Assembly: GCA_964016875.1 (NCBI GenBank)
Contig: OZ024730.1
Location: forward strand, 39,192,795-39,256,794
Direction: 5' to 3'
DNA from: Fallopia convolvulus
Lineage: Eukaryota; Streptophyta; Magnoliopsida; Caryophyllales; Polygonaceae
DNA: 64,000 nt
Below the pieces are notes generated by a model. That model saw only the letters and a list, made by a program, of their open reading frames with translations, was not told the DNA's origin and did not search any database. Positions 23,087 through 35,479 of the stretch are shown piece by piece. The translations under genes were made by a program, and so were the position numbers. Numbering within the stretch: the first letter of the stretch is position 1; each line of letters opens with the position of its first letter.

Positions 23087-23352
23087 TAATGGATCAATAA
23101 TCTCATTGCAAGCAGGTCGCACGGAATAAACGTATAGTAACCACTATACAAGCATCACCATATTCTCACAACAAGCTTTTTCCTTTCTTAGACTCCTCTC
23201 CATCATCTTATGTATTCATTAAATCTAGCACCTTAACAAATACAATCAATAAATATACCCTAATACATTGTAAAGCATAAAACTACCTTATTTGAAAATA
23301 TTGTGACACGTGACAAAATTTTGATAAATAAATTCGAAAAAGTATTTTAATA

Positions 23353-23678
23353 CTACATCCGTTTCGCAATGTAAGTCATTTTCTCAATTTGCACAGATTC
23401 TTAAGACATGCTTGAAATAGAATAGATGTAAATTTAATCTTTCGTTATATCACATTCAATTAACTTTTTAATATACTCCATAATTATATTTTATAATTCC
23501 AATACCACTAATAATCCATTTATTTTATTGATGATAATTTTCAATGGACATTGAAATGTGAAGTAAATTAAATAATGGACTAATTTAGAAAGTTTAGCAT
23601 TAAATAATTGAAAAGATGACTTACATTATGAAACGTATTTTAGAGCTAAAAATGACTTACATTGCGAAACAGAGGGAG
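23353..23678. mobile_element. Stowaway-type MITE (Tc1/mariner)
   Basis: The ends are CTACATCCGTTTCGCAATGT and, read inwards from the right, CTCCCTCTGTTTCGCAATGT. Both continue AAGTCATTTT. TA dinucleotides flank both sides (23351-23352 and 23679-23680). The length of 326 bp and CTCCCTC-like ends fit the family. There is no coding sequence. Confidence 0.85.
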
Positions 23679-24956
23679 TAAATTATATTATGCTTGTTAG
23701 ACAGACACCATGCCCTGATTATCTTTAATTTATAGTTTTATATTATATTTACTTTTCTCTATGTTATCTTCTCTACCAATATTTATATTAATGTTTCCAT
23801 ATTTACAAATGTTATATTATTTATTATGGAGTAAAAGATAGAAAACCTAATACATAACCTTAATAAATTAACTTTAAAAAATAATTTTAAAAAATATATT
23901 ATACATCCTAGATAGCCTACCCTCCCTAATTAAGTTTATGAAAACCGAGTATTTTATGCGTATTAGTATCTCAACGAAAAGTAAAAAACAATTTTAAAAT
24001 ATTAATTCAAGTCAAATTAATATTTTAATTAAAAAATCTATAATTGGGGCAAGATCTTAACAAATAATAAAAAATATTTAAATATATTTAATTGAAATAT
24101 GAGACACCATCTAAAAAATTATAAGTTATGTAATTTTCAATTACAATATTATATACATATATTTTATATTTTATATTAATATTATAATATTATATATTTT
24201 TTAATAAATTAATCTTGTAAATATTAATGGACTCAACTAATTCTAAATAAATGATAGGGCTTAAGATGCTCGTACTAATTGCTACACTTAAATTCGGGAG
24301 TTTAGGTTTTGCATTGTAGTTTAAAATATTTAAACAAGTGATGAAATGTCAAATGAATCGTAAGATCGATTTAGGTGCACAAGTACACATATATTTAGAC
24401 TTAAATTTAGGATCCATTGTTCATTTGTTTGTAGGCAGATTTTTATATTCCGTACATTTTTATCAGAAGCAGCGGGGTGAAAAATAATGAACTCATGATT
24501 GCCTAGGAGGGTTAATATCGAGCTACGCTATCAGAAATGGGGCGCCCGTGAGCACCTGGCTACGCGTGGACCCCCACTCCTTCCCTCCAACAGTCGTTCC
24601 TTTCCTTTCTTGTGGGGTCCAGATAGAGAAAGTTTGGGTATTTGTTTGCATGGCCCTAGCTAGGGTGTCTAAACAATGCTGTAGTATTTTGGTTAACCAT
24701 GATTGCGGTTAATTAAAATTATGAACCGAAATTGAACTCATAATCGCATATTAATCGACTTCGTTTAATTAATTTTTCGGCTCAGTTTTCTCGGTTAACC
24801 GAAAACCGTTTATGTAATTTTATCTTAAATAATTAAATTAAAATAATAAAATTTGAATAAAAAAGTGATCAAACAAAACTTATTTTAAATATGTACTTAT
24901 ATCATATTGTTTTGGTTTTTGTAAATAAATATCGAGAGAAGATACTATATTGTATG
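23679..24956. other. Non-coding AT-rich DNA with GGTTAACCG low-complexity segment
   Basis: No gene is supported. 24655-24830 contains repeated GGTTAACCGAAA-like sequence after CTAGGGTGTCTAAACA. This resembles one end of a small hAT-related element, perhaps cut by the Tat LTR insertion at 24957. Confidence 0.45.
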
Positions 24957-25831
24957 TGATGGTGCGCAAAATAGCGGCGTATGAAGAGTAGACACATGGC
25001 ACGGGGTAGAAGAAACCGGCGAGGTCCTTGAGGTCTTTTCCCAAACAATCTTTTCCCTACCCTTCCAAAAAAGCAAAGTCCCTTCCCCCTGCGAAACCTC
25101 GAAACCCCGGGAGCGAGGTCCCAAATCTCGCTGATTCACTAATAAGTGTGGTTAGAGAGCTCACCACGAGGTCCCAACCTCGCATATTCAAAAGCTGATC
25201 TCCCCGCCCCGCCTAAACCAATCAGAGGCCGCCTAACTCCCTGCCAATGGGACGCCACCATTGTTTCGACCAATCGGAGGGCCGAAACGTATACATCCCA
25301 CATCGGAGGTTGGAAAACACCATGATCTTCAAACGTCTATAAATAAGAGAAGATCTCAAAGGTTGCAAGGGGTCGAAAAACATCTCAAACTCAATAACTA
25401 TCTTGTTGATTGAAGATCGACGTGTTGAATCATCGTGAAGACCATACTATAATCAAGGGAAGCTCTACAAAAAGACTTCAAGTCGCCCAAAGGGACCTCG
25501 TCTCAAGCAGGATCTCGCTCAAAGTCACTACGCAAACTACAATCTCTGTGCAAACACTCAAGTATACAACCTCGCTTACTAGACGCTAACTCTTCATTTG
25601 TAATAGGAATAAGCATCGCTAGTAGTTTGTAAAGTAGCAATCTCGTTGTAATCAAGAGATCTCGGGGCTTAGTTAAGTAGAGACCTTGTATCCCATGTAA
25701 GGAGATCTAGGGCCTAATCTCGTTGTAATGATCCCGCTTAGAAAACATAAATAAAAAGCAAGGGTTTGTCTCGTCGAATAAATACAATTTTATTTCTTGT
25801 CTTTAGCGTTGGTTTATTTCGGGCTTCATCA
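24957..25831 (+). mobile_element. 5' LTR of the Tat-type element
   Basis: Bounded by TGATG at 24957 and CATCA at 25827-25831. A TATA-like CTATAAATAAGAG lies near 25337 and AATAAA-containing sequence near 25750. The first ~190 bases match the LTR fragment at 1-187. Confidence 0.75.
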
Positions 25832-25852
25832 CTGGCTCCATCTGTGGGAACC
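25832..25852 (+). promoter_or_regulatory. Primer-binding-site region of the Tat-type element
   Basis: CTGGCTCCATCTGTGGGAAC directly follows the LTR. It resembles the TGGCGCC(G/A)TCTGTGGGA site common in Tat-lineage elements. The priming tRNA was not determined. Confidence 0.6.
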
Positions 25853-25908
25853 TCTTCATCCTAAGCAGTTTCCCGACGGACAAAACTTGGCTTTTAAAAT
25901 CTCAAACA

Positions 25909-27088
25909 TGACTTGCCCAAACAACTTCTTTCCCCAACACCCCGACAACATGCCCGAGACCCCGTCGTTGGCCGGTGCGGAGCCTCAAACAGGTTGGTCG
26001 TACAAGGCAGCCCCGGGGTGGGCATATCCTAACCCGTAGATTCCGTGCTTGCTGTAGGGGTACCCCAATCAACCCGCGATGTCCTACAATGCCTATCCGT
26101 ACCAAGGGTACGCACAGGGCAACATCCCTCCTATGTCGCAGCCTTACTCGAGATATGGACAGTTTCAGCAAGGTTTCTCCCCTTCCCCCGTCCGTGGGTA
26201 TGCTCCCCCTCCGCTCGAGCGCGTTTCCATACCCGGATATGGGCAACCCCATCATGAGTATGTTCCCAAGTACGTCCCCGACCACGTGCCGGGGCACGAG
26301 GATTCAACCAATGGCTCGTCCACGGAAAGGCCACCCGGGATCCTATGCAGATCTCGAAGTCTCGTTCACGACGTTCCCAATCGCAACATTTGGAGATGTC
26401 CGAAACCACGGGAAGTGTGAAGCCTGCCTTAAAGTCACGCTCACAACGTCGTCCCGTTGGGAGCGATGGGTTTTCGCCTTTCATAGATGAGATCGAGAGC
26501 ACGCCGATGCCTAAGGGCTTCCATAGGCTGCAAATGGGATGCTATGACGGGATCGTAGACCCCGAGGAACACATAAAGCACTTCGCGGTCCAGATGAATG
26601 TCAATTCATACAACGACGCGATTTTCTGTCGCGTTTTCCCGACCACCCTAGAGAAAGCCACAATGACCTGGTTCACAAGCCTTAAAGTCGGTTTGTCTTA
26701 TCGTTTGCCCAGTTGTGTGAGGCCTTCGTCACACACTTCAGCAGCTCAAGGCATCGACATGGGGAGGATGAGGCGCTGGTTTCCTTTTTTACGAGGTTCA
26801 CAACCGCAGTTGCGGAGATTGCACACAATGACAAGGCATCGACATGCAAAACCCTCGTGGGAAACCTATGTTGCGGGACTTTCAAGACTCGTATCTTCCT
26901 GAAATTCCCAAAGACGTACGATGGCCTGTGTGCCCGGATCACCACCTAGGGTGTACGCCGAGGACGCGGCCAACCTGAGCTCTCGGCCGAGGACCAGCAA
27001 AGAAATTGCAGCCAAGGATAAGGGAAAGACAAAAGTGGGGGTACCCGCTGCCAAAGATATGTATGTGACACAAACCCAGAACACCATG

Positions 27089-27184
<96 letters not shown>

Positions 27185-27330
27185 AACAACAACAACAACA
27201 ACAACAACAAAAACAACAAAAACAAAAACAATAACAACACGCGGAGAAACAACGGCGGCAAAGGTTGGAACTGCTTTGGAGCGAAGCAGCGAGGTTATAG
27301 GGGACCGGGGCCCCCATATACAAACTAAAG
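25909..27330 (+). pseudogene. Tat-type gag, decayed
   Basis: A frame opens at ATG 25909 (MTCPNNFFPQHPDNM) and meets TAG stops at 26037 and near 26055. It continues with a Tyr/Gln/Pro-rich region (YGQFQQGFSP). After a frameshift, the Retrotrans_gag-like block appears at 26480-26700: PFIDEIESTPMPKGF, YDGIVDPEEHIKHF, CRVFPTTLEKATMTWF. A second frameshift leads to SFFTRFTTAVAEIA and RIFLKFPKTYDGL. An (AAC)n run encodes a long asparagine tract at 27087-27239, followed by a basic region with WNCFGAKQRGYRG. Gag forms the virus-like particle of such elements. No intact frame remains. Confidence 0.8.
27087..27239 (+). repeat. AAC microsatellite in gag, copy 1
   Basis: About 45 AAC/AAT/AAA triplets in the gag frame encode poly-asparagine. 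The copy at 29665-29784 is 33 bp shorter. Confidence 0.95.
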
Positions 27331-27667
27331 GGCAACCCCGCCTCAGAGGCGAACAATGTGCAGCAAGGCCAATGCCAAGCAAGGGCCAACAACATCGAGC
27401 ATTAATCTCCCGCGAAGAAGGCGCATTCCGAGCACACCGCGATGCCCGATGGATACATCCACATAATCTCGGACGGCCCCTCGTTGGCGGGTTTGAGCCA
27501 GTTAGTGCGAAAAAGGTACGCGAAGGCAAGCCACCATGAGCCCTCAGTGTTCAGCGTCGCGCGGTCCTCAAGGTCTCACGAGGTGCTATCCTTCACAACC
27601 GAGGATGTCGAGGGTCTGCATATGCCACACTCTGACCCCTTGATGGTGCATCCGCAGTTAGGTTAAA

Positions 27668-29122
27668 GATGGTTAAGCGAGTTCTGGTGGACACGGGATT
27701 CTTCATGGACATCATGTACTATGGTGCCTTCGAGGAGCTGGGAATCTCGGAAACATCTTTGAAATCCTAAGCCGGAAAGCTAACCTCCTTCTTGGGGGAC
27801 GAGGTTGATGTGGCCGGCCTCATCGACCTGCTGGATGACGTTGGAAATGGGTTCGACCAGACGGACCGAGATGGTAGAGTTCACCGTGGTGCGTTTGCCC
27901 TCGGTGTATAACGCGATCATCGAGAGGGTATCCCTGATGAAGTTCCAAGCGATAGTGTCCATCTACCACCTAAAGATGAAATTCCCGGTCGACGGAGGAG
28001 TCGACGAGTTCAAAGGCAATCAAGAAGAGGGTTGTGTTTGCTACGCGACCTCCGCAAAACAGAAGTGTCTAGTGTTCATGGTGGATGCTTTCGGGGATGC
28101 TGATCTCGAGGTTCGAGACTTCACCGTCCCAACCTCAGAAAATGAGAGAAGGGTCATCACTCTCTTCGACAACGAGGCGGAAAAACTCTTCTTTGGCGAA
28201 TGTCTTTCCGGGGAGTCAGCATTACAGCTGGAATCCCTGCTTGCCGGCTCCCGCGACGTCTTCGCCTAGACTGCTAAAGATCTTCGCAGAGTCCCGCGGA
28301 CTAGGGCCCAACATTCTTTAAACATCGACATCACCATCCGTCCTGTGGTGCAGCGACGGAGGAAGATGAATGAAGAAAGGGCAAGTGTTGCGAATACTGA
28401 GGTAGGGAAGTTGTTGGCTGCGGGATTCATCCGCGAGGTTTAGTACCCCAAATGGCTGTCTAACATTGTCTTGGTAAAGAAGGCCAGCGGAAAGTGGCAC
28501 ATGTGTGTAGATTTCAAAGATTTGAACAAGGCTTGCCCCAAGGATAGTAACCCTCTTCCATCGATCGATGAACTGGTCGATTCCACGGTAGGTCACGGGG
28601 TGCTAAGCTTCCTCGATGCATACTCGGGTTACAACCATGTCTTAATGACCCAGAGAGATGAGGAGGAAACAACCTTCATCACCCAGCAAGGGACCTATTG
28701 CTAAAGGGTCATGCCTTTTGGTTTAAAGAACTCAGGTGCCACCTTCCAAAGACTTGTGGAATGAATCTTCAAAAATCATATGGGTAGAAACGCGTCGGTC
28801 TATGTTGACGAAATTGTGGTCCGAAGCAAGACCTCGGAGGAACATCTGGAAGACCCCGCGAAGGTTTTTTCAACATTCAGGCACAACAGGCTCAACCTCA
28901 ATCCTGAGAAATGTGTGTTCGGCATGTCTTCGGGAAAATTCCTAGGGTTCATGATCAGCGTGCGGGGAATAGATGTGAACCCCGCCAAGATCGAATCAAT
29001 TCTCTCGATGAGGTCACCCCGTTCTCGGACCGAGGTACAACGGCTTAACGGCGCCGTGAACTACCTAAGGAGGTTCTGCTCTCGTTTGGGACGAGGAGTT
29101 GGAGCTCACTTTCTCGGGGGTT
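27668..29122 (+). pseudogene. Tat-type protease and reverse transcriptase, copy 1
   Basis: The protease begins KRVLVDTGFFMDIMYY. The DTG triad is present, but the usual following SS is FF. RT blocks follow: RRRKMNEERA, KKASGKWHMCVDFKDLNKA, LDAYSGYNHV, RVMPFGLKNSGATFQRL and FLGFMISVRGIDVNPAKI. In-frame stops occur at 28441 (TAG), 28702 (TAA) and 28762 (TGA). The active-site box at 28801 reads YVDE rather than YVDD. The gap to the RNase H part is filled by the beginning of the second copy. The enzyme would be inactive even without the stops. Confidence 0.85.
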
Positions 29123-29664
29123 AATGGCATTTTTGTCAATACTCCCAACGTTGTTCCCTCCGAAGGCGGGGAGGATTTGCATCTTTACGTGGTGGTGAGC
29201 CCAGAGACGGTCAACGCGCGCGGTGATAACAAGAGAGGCGATGCACCCCGTCTTCAGCAGCTCAAGCCACAATGACCTTTTCTGTCTCGTTTTCCCAGTT
29301 GTGTGAAGAATATGCGCGATCTGCGCGGGATGGAACATGGGGAGGATGAGGCGCTGGTTTCCTTTTTTACGAGGTTCACAACCGCAGTTGCGGAGATTGC
29401 ACACAATGACAAGGCATCGACATGCAAAACCCTCGTGGGAAACCTATGTTGCGGGACTTTCAAGACTCGTATCTTCCTGAAATTCCCAAAGACGTACGAT
29501 GGCCTGTGTGCCCGGATCACCACCTAGGGTGTACACCGAGGACGCGGCCAACCTGAGCTCTCGGCCGAGGACCAGCAAAGAAATTGCAGCCAAGGATAAG
29601 GGAAAGACAAAAGTGGGGGTACCCGCTGCCAAAGATATGTATGTGACACAAACCCAGAACACCG

Positions 29665-29666
29665 TG

Positions 29667-29729
<63 letters not shown>

Positions 29730-29784
29730 AACAACAACAACAACAACAACAACAAAAACAACAAAAACAAAAACAATAACAACA
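29665..29784 (+). repeat. AAC microsatellite in gag, copy 2
   Basis: This is a shorter version of the asparagine-coding triplet run at 27087, lying in the duplicated block. The length difference of 33 bp (11 codons) is the main difference between copies. Confidence 0.95.
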
Positions 29785-30212
29785 CGCGGAGAAACAACGA
29801 CGGCAAAGGTTGGAACTGCTTTGGAGCGAAGCAGCGAGGTTATAGGGGACCGGGGCCCCCATATATAAACTAAAGGGCAACCCCGCCTCAGAGGCGAACA
29901 ATGTGCAGCAAGGCCAATGCCAAGCAAGGGCCAACAACATCGAGCATTAATCTCCCGCGAAGAAGGCGCATTCCGAGCACACCGCGATGCCCGATGGATA
30001 CATCCACATAATCTCGGACGGCCCCTCGTTGGCGGGTTTGAGCCAGTTAGTGCGAAAAAGGTACGCGAAGGCAAGCCACCATGAGCCCTCAGTGTTCAGC
30101 GTCGCGCGGTCCTCAAGGTCTCACGAGGTGCTAGCCTTCACAACCGAGGATGTCGAGGGTCTGCATATGCCACACTCTGACCCCTTGATGGTGCATCCGC
30201 AGTTAGGTTAAA

Positions 30213-31670
30213 GATGGTTAAGCGAGTTCTGGTGGACACGGGATTCTTCATGGACATCATGTACTATGGTGCCTTCGAGGAGCTGGGAATCTCGGAAACA
30301 TCTTTGAAATCCTAAGCCGGAAAGCTAACCTCCTTCTTGGGGGACGAGGTTGATGTGGCCGGCCTCATCGACCTGCTGGATGACGTTGGAAATGGGTTCG
30401 ACCAGACGGACCGAGATGGTAGAGTTCACCGTGGTGCGTTTGCCCTCGGTGTATAACGCGATCATCGAGAGGGTATCCCTGATGAAGTTCCAAGCGATAG
30501 TGTCCATCTACCACCTAAAGATGAAATTCCCGGTCGACGGAGGAGTCGACGAGTTCAAAGGCAATCAAGAAGAGGGTTGTGTTTGCTACGCGACCTCCGC
30601 AAAACAGAAGTGTCTAGTGTTCATGGTGGATGCTTTCGGGGATGCTGATCTCGAGGTTCGAGACTTCACCGTCCCAACCTCAGAAAATGAGAGAAGGGTC
30701 ATCACTCTCTTCGACAACGAGGCGGAAAAACTCTTCTTTGGCGAATGTCTTTCCGGGGAGTCAGCATTACAGCTGGAATCCCTGCTTGCCGGCTCCCGCG
30801 ACGTCTTCGCCTAGACTGCTAAAGATCTTCGCAGAGTCCCGCGGACTAGGGCCCAACATTCTTTAAACATCGACATCACCATCCGTCCTGTGGTGCAGCG
30901 ACGGAGGAAGATGAATGAAGAAAGGGCAAGTGTTGCGAATACTGAGGTAGGGAAGTTGTTGGCTGCGGGATTCATCCGCGAGGTTTAGTACCCCAAATGG
31001 CTGTCTAACATTGTCTTGGTAAAGAAGGCCAGCGGAAAGTGGCACATGTGTGTAGATTTCAAAGATTTGAACAAGGCTTGCCCCAAGGATAGTAACCCTC
31101 TTCCATCGATCGATGAACTGGTCGATTCCACGGTAGGTCACGGGGTGCTAAGCTTCCTCGATGCATACTCGGGTTACAACCATGTCTTAATGACCCAGAG
31201 AGATGAGGAGGAAACAACCTTCATCACCCAGCAAGGGACCTATTGCTAAAGGGTCATGCCTTTTGGTTTAAAGAACTCAGGTGCCACCTTCCAAAGACTT
31301 GTGGAATGAATCTTCAAAAATCATATGGGTAGAAACGCGTCGGTCTATGTTGACGAAATTGTGGTCCGAAGCAAGAACTCGGAGGAACATCTGGAAGACC
31401 CCGCGAAGGTTTTTTCAACATTCAGGCACAACAGGCTCAACCTCAATCCTGAGAAATGTGTGTTCGGCATGTCTTCGGGAAAATTCCTAGGGTTCATGAT
31501 CAGCGTGCGGGGAATAGATGTGAACCCCGCCAAGATCGAATCAATTCTCTCGATGAGGTCACCCCGTTCTCGGACCGAGGTACAACGGCTTAATGGCGCC
31601 GTGAACTACCTAAGGAGGTTCTGCTCTCGTTTGGGACGAGGAGTTGGAGCTCACTTTCTCGGGGGTTAAT
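30213..31670 (+). pseudogene. Tat-type protease and reverse transcriptase, copy 2
   Basis: This carries the same blocks as 27668-29122, shifted by 2545 bp: VLVDTGFFMD, MCVDFKDLNKA, LDAYSGYNHV and YVDEIVVRSK. The three stops are at 30986, 31247 and 31307. One visible coding difference is S-K-T to S-K-N just after the active-site box. This copy leads directly into the RNase H region, so it keeps the original downstream neighbour. Confidence 0.85.
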
Positions 31671-31675
31671 GGTTC

Positions 31676-32425
31676 CCTCCGAAGGCGGGGAGGATTTGCA
31701 TCTTTACGTGGTGGTGAGCCCAGAGACGGTCAACGCGCGCGGTGATAACAAGAGAGGCGATGCACCCCGTCTATTTCATAAGTCGCGTGCTCCAGCTTGC
31801 GGAGCAGCGATACTCTCCAGCGGAGAAAATGGCCTTGGACGTGGTAACGGCCGAGAGGCGTCTGCACCCATTCTTCCACACCCATCCAATTCATGTCCTC
31901 TCTGATCTCCCTCTTCGACAAATCCTCCACCAGCCCGCCCTTTCCGACCGGATGACCAAGTGGGACGTCGAGCTCTCCGAGTTCGACATCAACTACCTGC
32001 CAAGAACCGCTATGAAGGGGCAGGCCCTCGCCGACTTCATGGTGGAGGTAACCTTCCTCGAAATTGATGAAAGTGCGGAGGAATGGAAGGTCTTCATCAA
32101 CGGCTCGCGATGCGACCCCGGAGGCAGGGTTGATGTATTTCTTACCGGTCCCTCGATCGAGACAAAGTATGCCCTGAACTTCGCCTTCGATGCCACAAAA
32201 ACGAGGCCGGGTATGAGGCCATGATCGCCGGGATTGAGATGGCGCTGCTCAGTGGAGCTCGGAAAATCAAGGTGTACACAAACTCCAAGTTGGTGGCACG
32301 ACAGCTGAATGGGCAGTACGAGGCCAAGACAGGATTTCTTGCCCGCATAACGAGAAAAGGTTAAGGCCTTAGTATTATTCTTGGAAACATTCGCGATGGA
32401 GTCCATTCCCCGCACCGCTAACACT
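31676..32425 (+). pseudogene. Tat-type RNase H region
   Basis: EGGEDLHLYVVVSPETVNA opens the RT-linked RNase H. A frame change follows, then PVYFISRVLQLAEQRYSPAE, HPIHVLSDLPLRQIL and KWDVELSEFDINYLPRT. A second RNase H-like segment begins near 32080 (WKVFINGSRC) and contains GARKIKVYTNSKLVARQL after a further frameshift near 32220. It ends in PRTAN at 32425, where CACTA-2 begins, and resumes with KADALSRLGSALPLEAG at 38497-38550. A second RNase H domain is a known feature of Tat-lineage pol. Confidence 0.82.
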
Positions 32426-32439
32426 CACTGTTGGAAAAC

Positions 32440-33130
32440 ACGTTTGTAGCCAGAAAATATTTAACCACGAATATTGTCGAAGTTAATTTGGGTGGCAACG
32501 ACCACAAGTTTAACCACAAATATTTACGTTTACGGTTATATTGCCATGAAAAATAAAGTTTCGGCTATTTTTGAGGACGAATCGCCGCGAAAAGAGCGCG
32601 CATCTAGATTTTGTTGTAGCTTTCTTTCCATATTGTCATGAAAACAGGCTCCTGGCTAAAGTTTAGGCCAAATTGATGCGAATGTCTCGTGCGGCTAGAT
32701 TCATTTCTAGTGTAGTAGCTAATTATCCACGAAAAAGGATTCGAGTGTATATTCACGACAATGTTTGGAGCTAAGTACCCACATAATATGTATGGCTAGT
32801 TTTTTTTTGTTATTTTTGTGTGTTATTTGAGCCATTGACTCATGAACGGTCCTTCATTTCGTTAGAATTCTAAAGAAATAATCACAAAACTAGCCACGAG
32901 TTCTTATTTTTGTGTCTAGCTTAGTTTTTTTTGAAAACATCTGTGATAGCAGTCACGAGATTAGCCACGAGTTCTCTACTTCGCGAGAAATCTGCAGAAT
33001 TAACCACAAGACTAGCCACAAGTTCTTCATTTCATGTCTAACTTTGTTTGTTTGGAAAAATTACAGAATCAGTCACGAGATTAGCCACGATTTCTTCATT
33101 TCGTGATAAATCTGCAAAAATAACCATAAG
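32440..33130. repeat. CACTA-2 left subterminal repeats
   Basis: Recurring TAGCCACGAGTTC, TAACCACAAGA and TTTCGTG motifs in both orientations occur here. Related motifs (TAGCCACGAA, GGCCACGAATT) occur near the right end at 37990-38480. Confidence 0.7.
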
Positions 33131-33439
33131 ATTTAAACGAAGGAAGAGGAGAAGAGTTTGGATTGGGCTGCTCCTCCATTTGGGTCGAGTATTCAAAAAC
33201 GGACCCATTTCTTTTGACTCCCAAGCCCATCAGATTTTCTTTTAAATCCCAAGCACATTCCTAATTAATTTTTATTATTTGTAAAATTATTTCCACTATA
33301 AATATATAACAATTATTTTAGAATTTTGATAATTATTATCCATAGGCCTTTATAAAGAATATATATTAAAATAAAATATCAATCATGCTCGCCTAGGAAA
33401 TTTATCATTTTTAAATGACTTCCTAGAATAATAATATTT

Positions 33440-33795
33440 ATGAGAATAATTTTAATATGCATGTTTAAGACTAAATTATTCGAGAATAATAATTTAGAAT
33501 AATTTCCTTTAGAAATCGTTCATTCTTAATTTTATACATTATATTTCACTTAGAATCGTTCACTATTATAAGAAAATATTATATTCACTTAGAATCATTC
33601 ATTCTTAAAAGAAATTGTTATATTCATTTAGAATCGTTCATTTTTAAAGAAAATGTAGAAAATATTATATTCACTTAGAATCATTCATTCTTAAAAGAAA
33701 ACATTATATTTACTTAGAATCGTATATTCTTATAAGAAATTGTTATATTCTCTTAGAATCATTCATTCATATGAGAAATTGCTATATTCCTTTAG
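33440..33795. repeat. Tandem repeat, ~48-60 bp unit
   Basis: Six to seven degenerate units of the form TATATTCACTTAGAATCATTCATTCTTA-AAGAAA are present. Immediately after, from about 33797, GGGCTCGTTTGGTATC looks like one end of a MITE with GATATC-rich sequence, but no matching right end was found. Confidence 0.7.
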
Positions 33796-34407
33796 GGCTC
33801 GTTTGGTATCGATATCTTAGATATCAAATATCAGATATGGGTATGTATATCAGATATCAGATATGGGTATGAGATTGATATCTAATATTCTTGTTTAGTA
33901 TGCTGTTGATATCAACCTGTATCTCATATATGCTGTTTGGCATAAGTTATCCTGATATGAGATATGAAATTGGCATTTTGATAATATAAAAAAATTAAAC
34001 TTATGTATATATATATATATATTTATGACATTATATATTATATATCTCTACTAATTGATTTCTATCATAAGCAAAAAATAATATCAAACATTACAAAAAA
34101 GAAGAAGGAAGAAATAACCTTTGTACCCAAAAAACCAAGAACTAATACACGGATAATCTAATTTAGCTATCAATTAGGCTAAAATAAAATATAGAGATCC
34201 AATAGATATTAAAATGAAATATAGGGAGAAGAAATTAAGATATAGCTGTCGTCCCTCTTTAATGGTGGTTTGGGCATCTTCAATTTCACCAATTTCTTAA
34301 CAGATTTGAAGAGGGAGAAAAATATTAAATAAATATAATAACAGATCTGGGAGAGGGAGAGGGAGAGGGAGAAACCTAATTAGTTCACATGTTATGATTA
34401 AAGTACA

Positions 34408-34552
34408 CGCCAGGGGTTCGGGGGCGGAGCCCCCGATTACACCAGGGGGTCCTTGGGGGGGGGGGGGCGGAGCCCCCTAGTAGGGGGTTCGGGGGGCAAC
34501 GCCCCACGACGATGGTCTCGTTGACCTGGCCGGGCTGGGTGCAGCGTCCCCC
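34408..34552. repeat. GC-rich GGGGCGGAGCCCC island with a 13-G run
   Basis: Two or three copies of GGGGCGGAGCCCC and GGGGGTTCGGGG surround a run of 13 G at 34455-34467. The contrast with the AT-rich surroundings is sharp. It is not coding. Confidence 0.75.
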
Positions 34553-34825
34553 CCAAAAAGGTATACCATGTTTTATGTATTGAAGATTTGTTTTATTATC
34601 ATGTTAGATTAATATCGGTTTATATATAAAACTTTCAATTTCACACTTTTAATTATGGTACTTTCCAGATAGGAAAGTGTATATATAGGAAAGTATTTTA
34701 ATTGTTTAGATTATTTGTATATAGAAAATTGTATTTAGGTAAAGATTTTTCTTTAAAAAATAATTGTTAATTTAATCATCTAAAATATTTGGTTTAGGAG
34801 GGAAAAAAGAAGGAAATATTTGATT

Positions 34826-34985
34826 TAAAAATTTTTGGGCGGGCTAAAAATATTATAAGGAGGGCAATTTTGGTTTAAAGAAATTTTGGGTGGGCTAAAA
34901 ATATTACAAGGAGGGAAAATTTAGGTTAAAGAAATTTTGGGCGGGATAAGGAGGGAAATTTTGATTTTAAGAAATTTTGGACGGG
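34826..34985. repeat. Tandem repeat around GAAATTTTGGGCGGG
   Basis: Three to four units of AAAGAAATTTTGGG(C/T)GGG, each followed by CTAAAAATATTA and AAGGAGGG, with a period of about 50-60 bp. Confidence 0.65.
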
Positions 34986-35479
34986 ATGAACATTGTGGGC
35001 CTCTTCCTTATTGATTAAAAAAAATCCAAAACTCAAAACCTAACTTTCCGCCTCACATATCTCTCTCAACTCCTCCACCTCACATAACTTTGCGCCTCAC
35101 ATGTCGCCTCCTCTCACCAAGGGAGAGAATCAGGAACGAGAGAGAATCAGGAACGACGGTGGACTAGTTGAGAAAGAATTCGGATTCTTCACCTCCGACA
35201 TATCTTCTTCGCCTCGTCAGTCTACAAATTCGTATCCAAGTTGAAAGGAACCCGAGAGAATCAAGACAGAAATGACGGACTAGAGGAGAAAGAATCCGGA
35301 TTCTTCACCGCTGGCATATCTTCTCCGCCTGGTCAAAGTCTACAAAATTCGTCTCCAAATTGATCGGTTTGAGCTTGTCCTTCTCAATTGTTTTTTCCCC
35401 TAATGTCTTTATGTCAACTGTATTTATTTCTCAATTGAGAAAGATCCAATTTTTCACTTGTTTTGTGCCCTAAACCCTA

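Larger units (their letters stand above)
29266..31760 (+). repeat. Second copy of a ~2.5 kb tandem duplication (gag end to RT)
   Basis: From about 29336 the sequence repeats 26758 onwards, with an offset of 2578 bp before and 2545 bp after the AAC run. Only a handful of substitutions were noticed across it, so the copies are nearly identical. The shared stops and the shared YVDE change show that duplication followed inactivation. The short junction 29257-29335 is a mosaic of gag sequence (GCCACAATGACC also occurs at 26657). Confidence 0.92.

Noticed and set aside
26939..27529. Long minus-strand Val/Leu/Cys-rich frames opposite the AAC run
   Set aside because: They are the complement of a triplet microsatellite and of gag; GTT, TTG and TGT repeats stay open by composition. 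The same holds at 29444-30074.
33797..33985. Complete MITE starting GGGCTCGTTTGG
   Set aside because: No matching inverted right end or target duplication was found.
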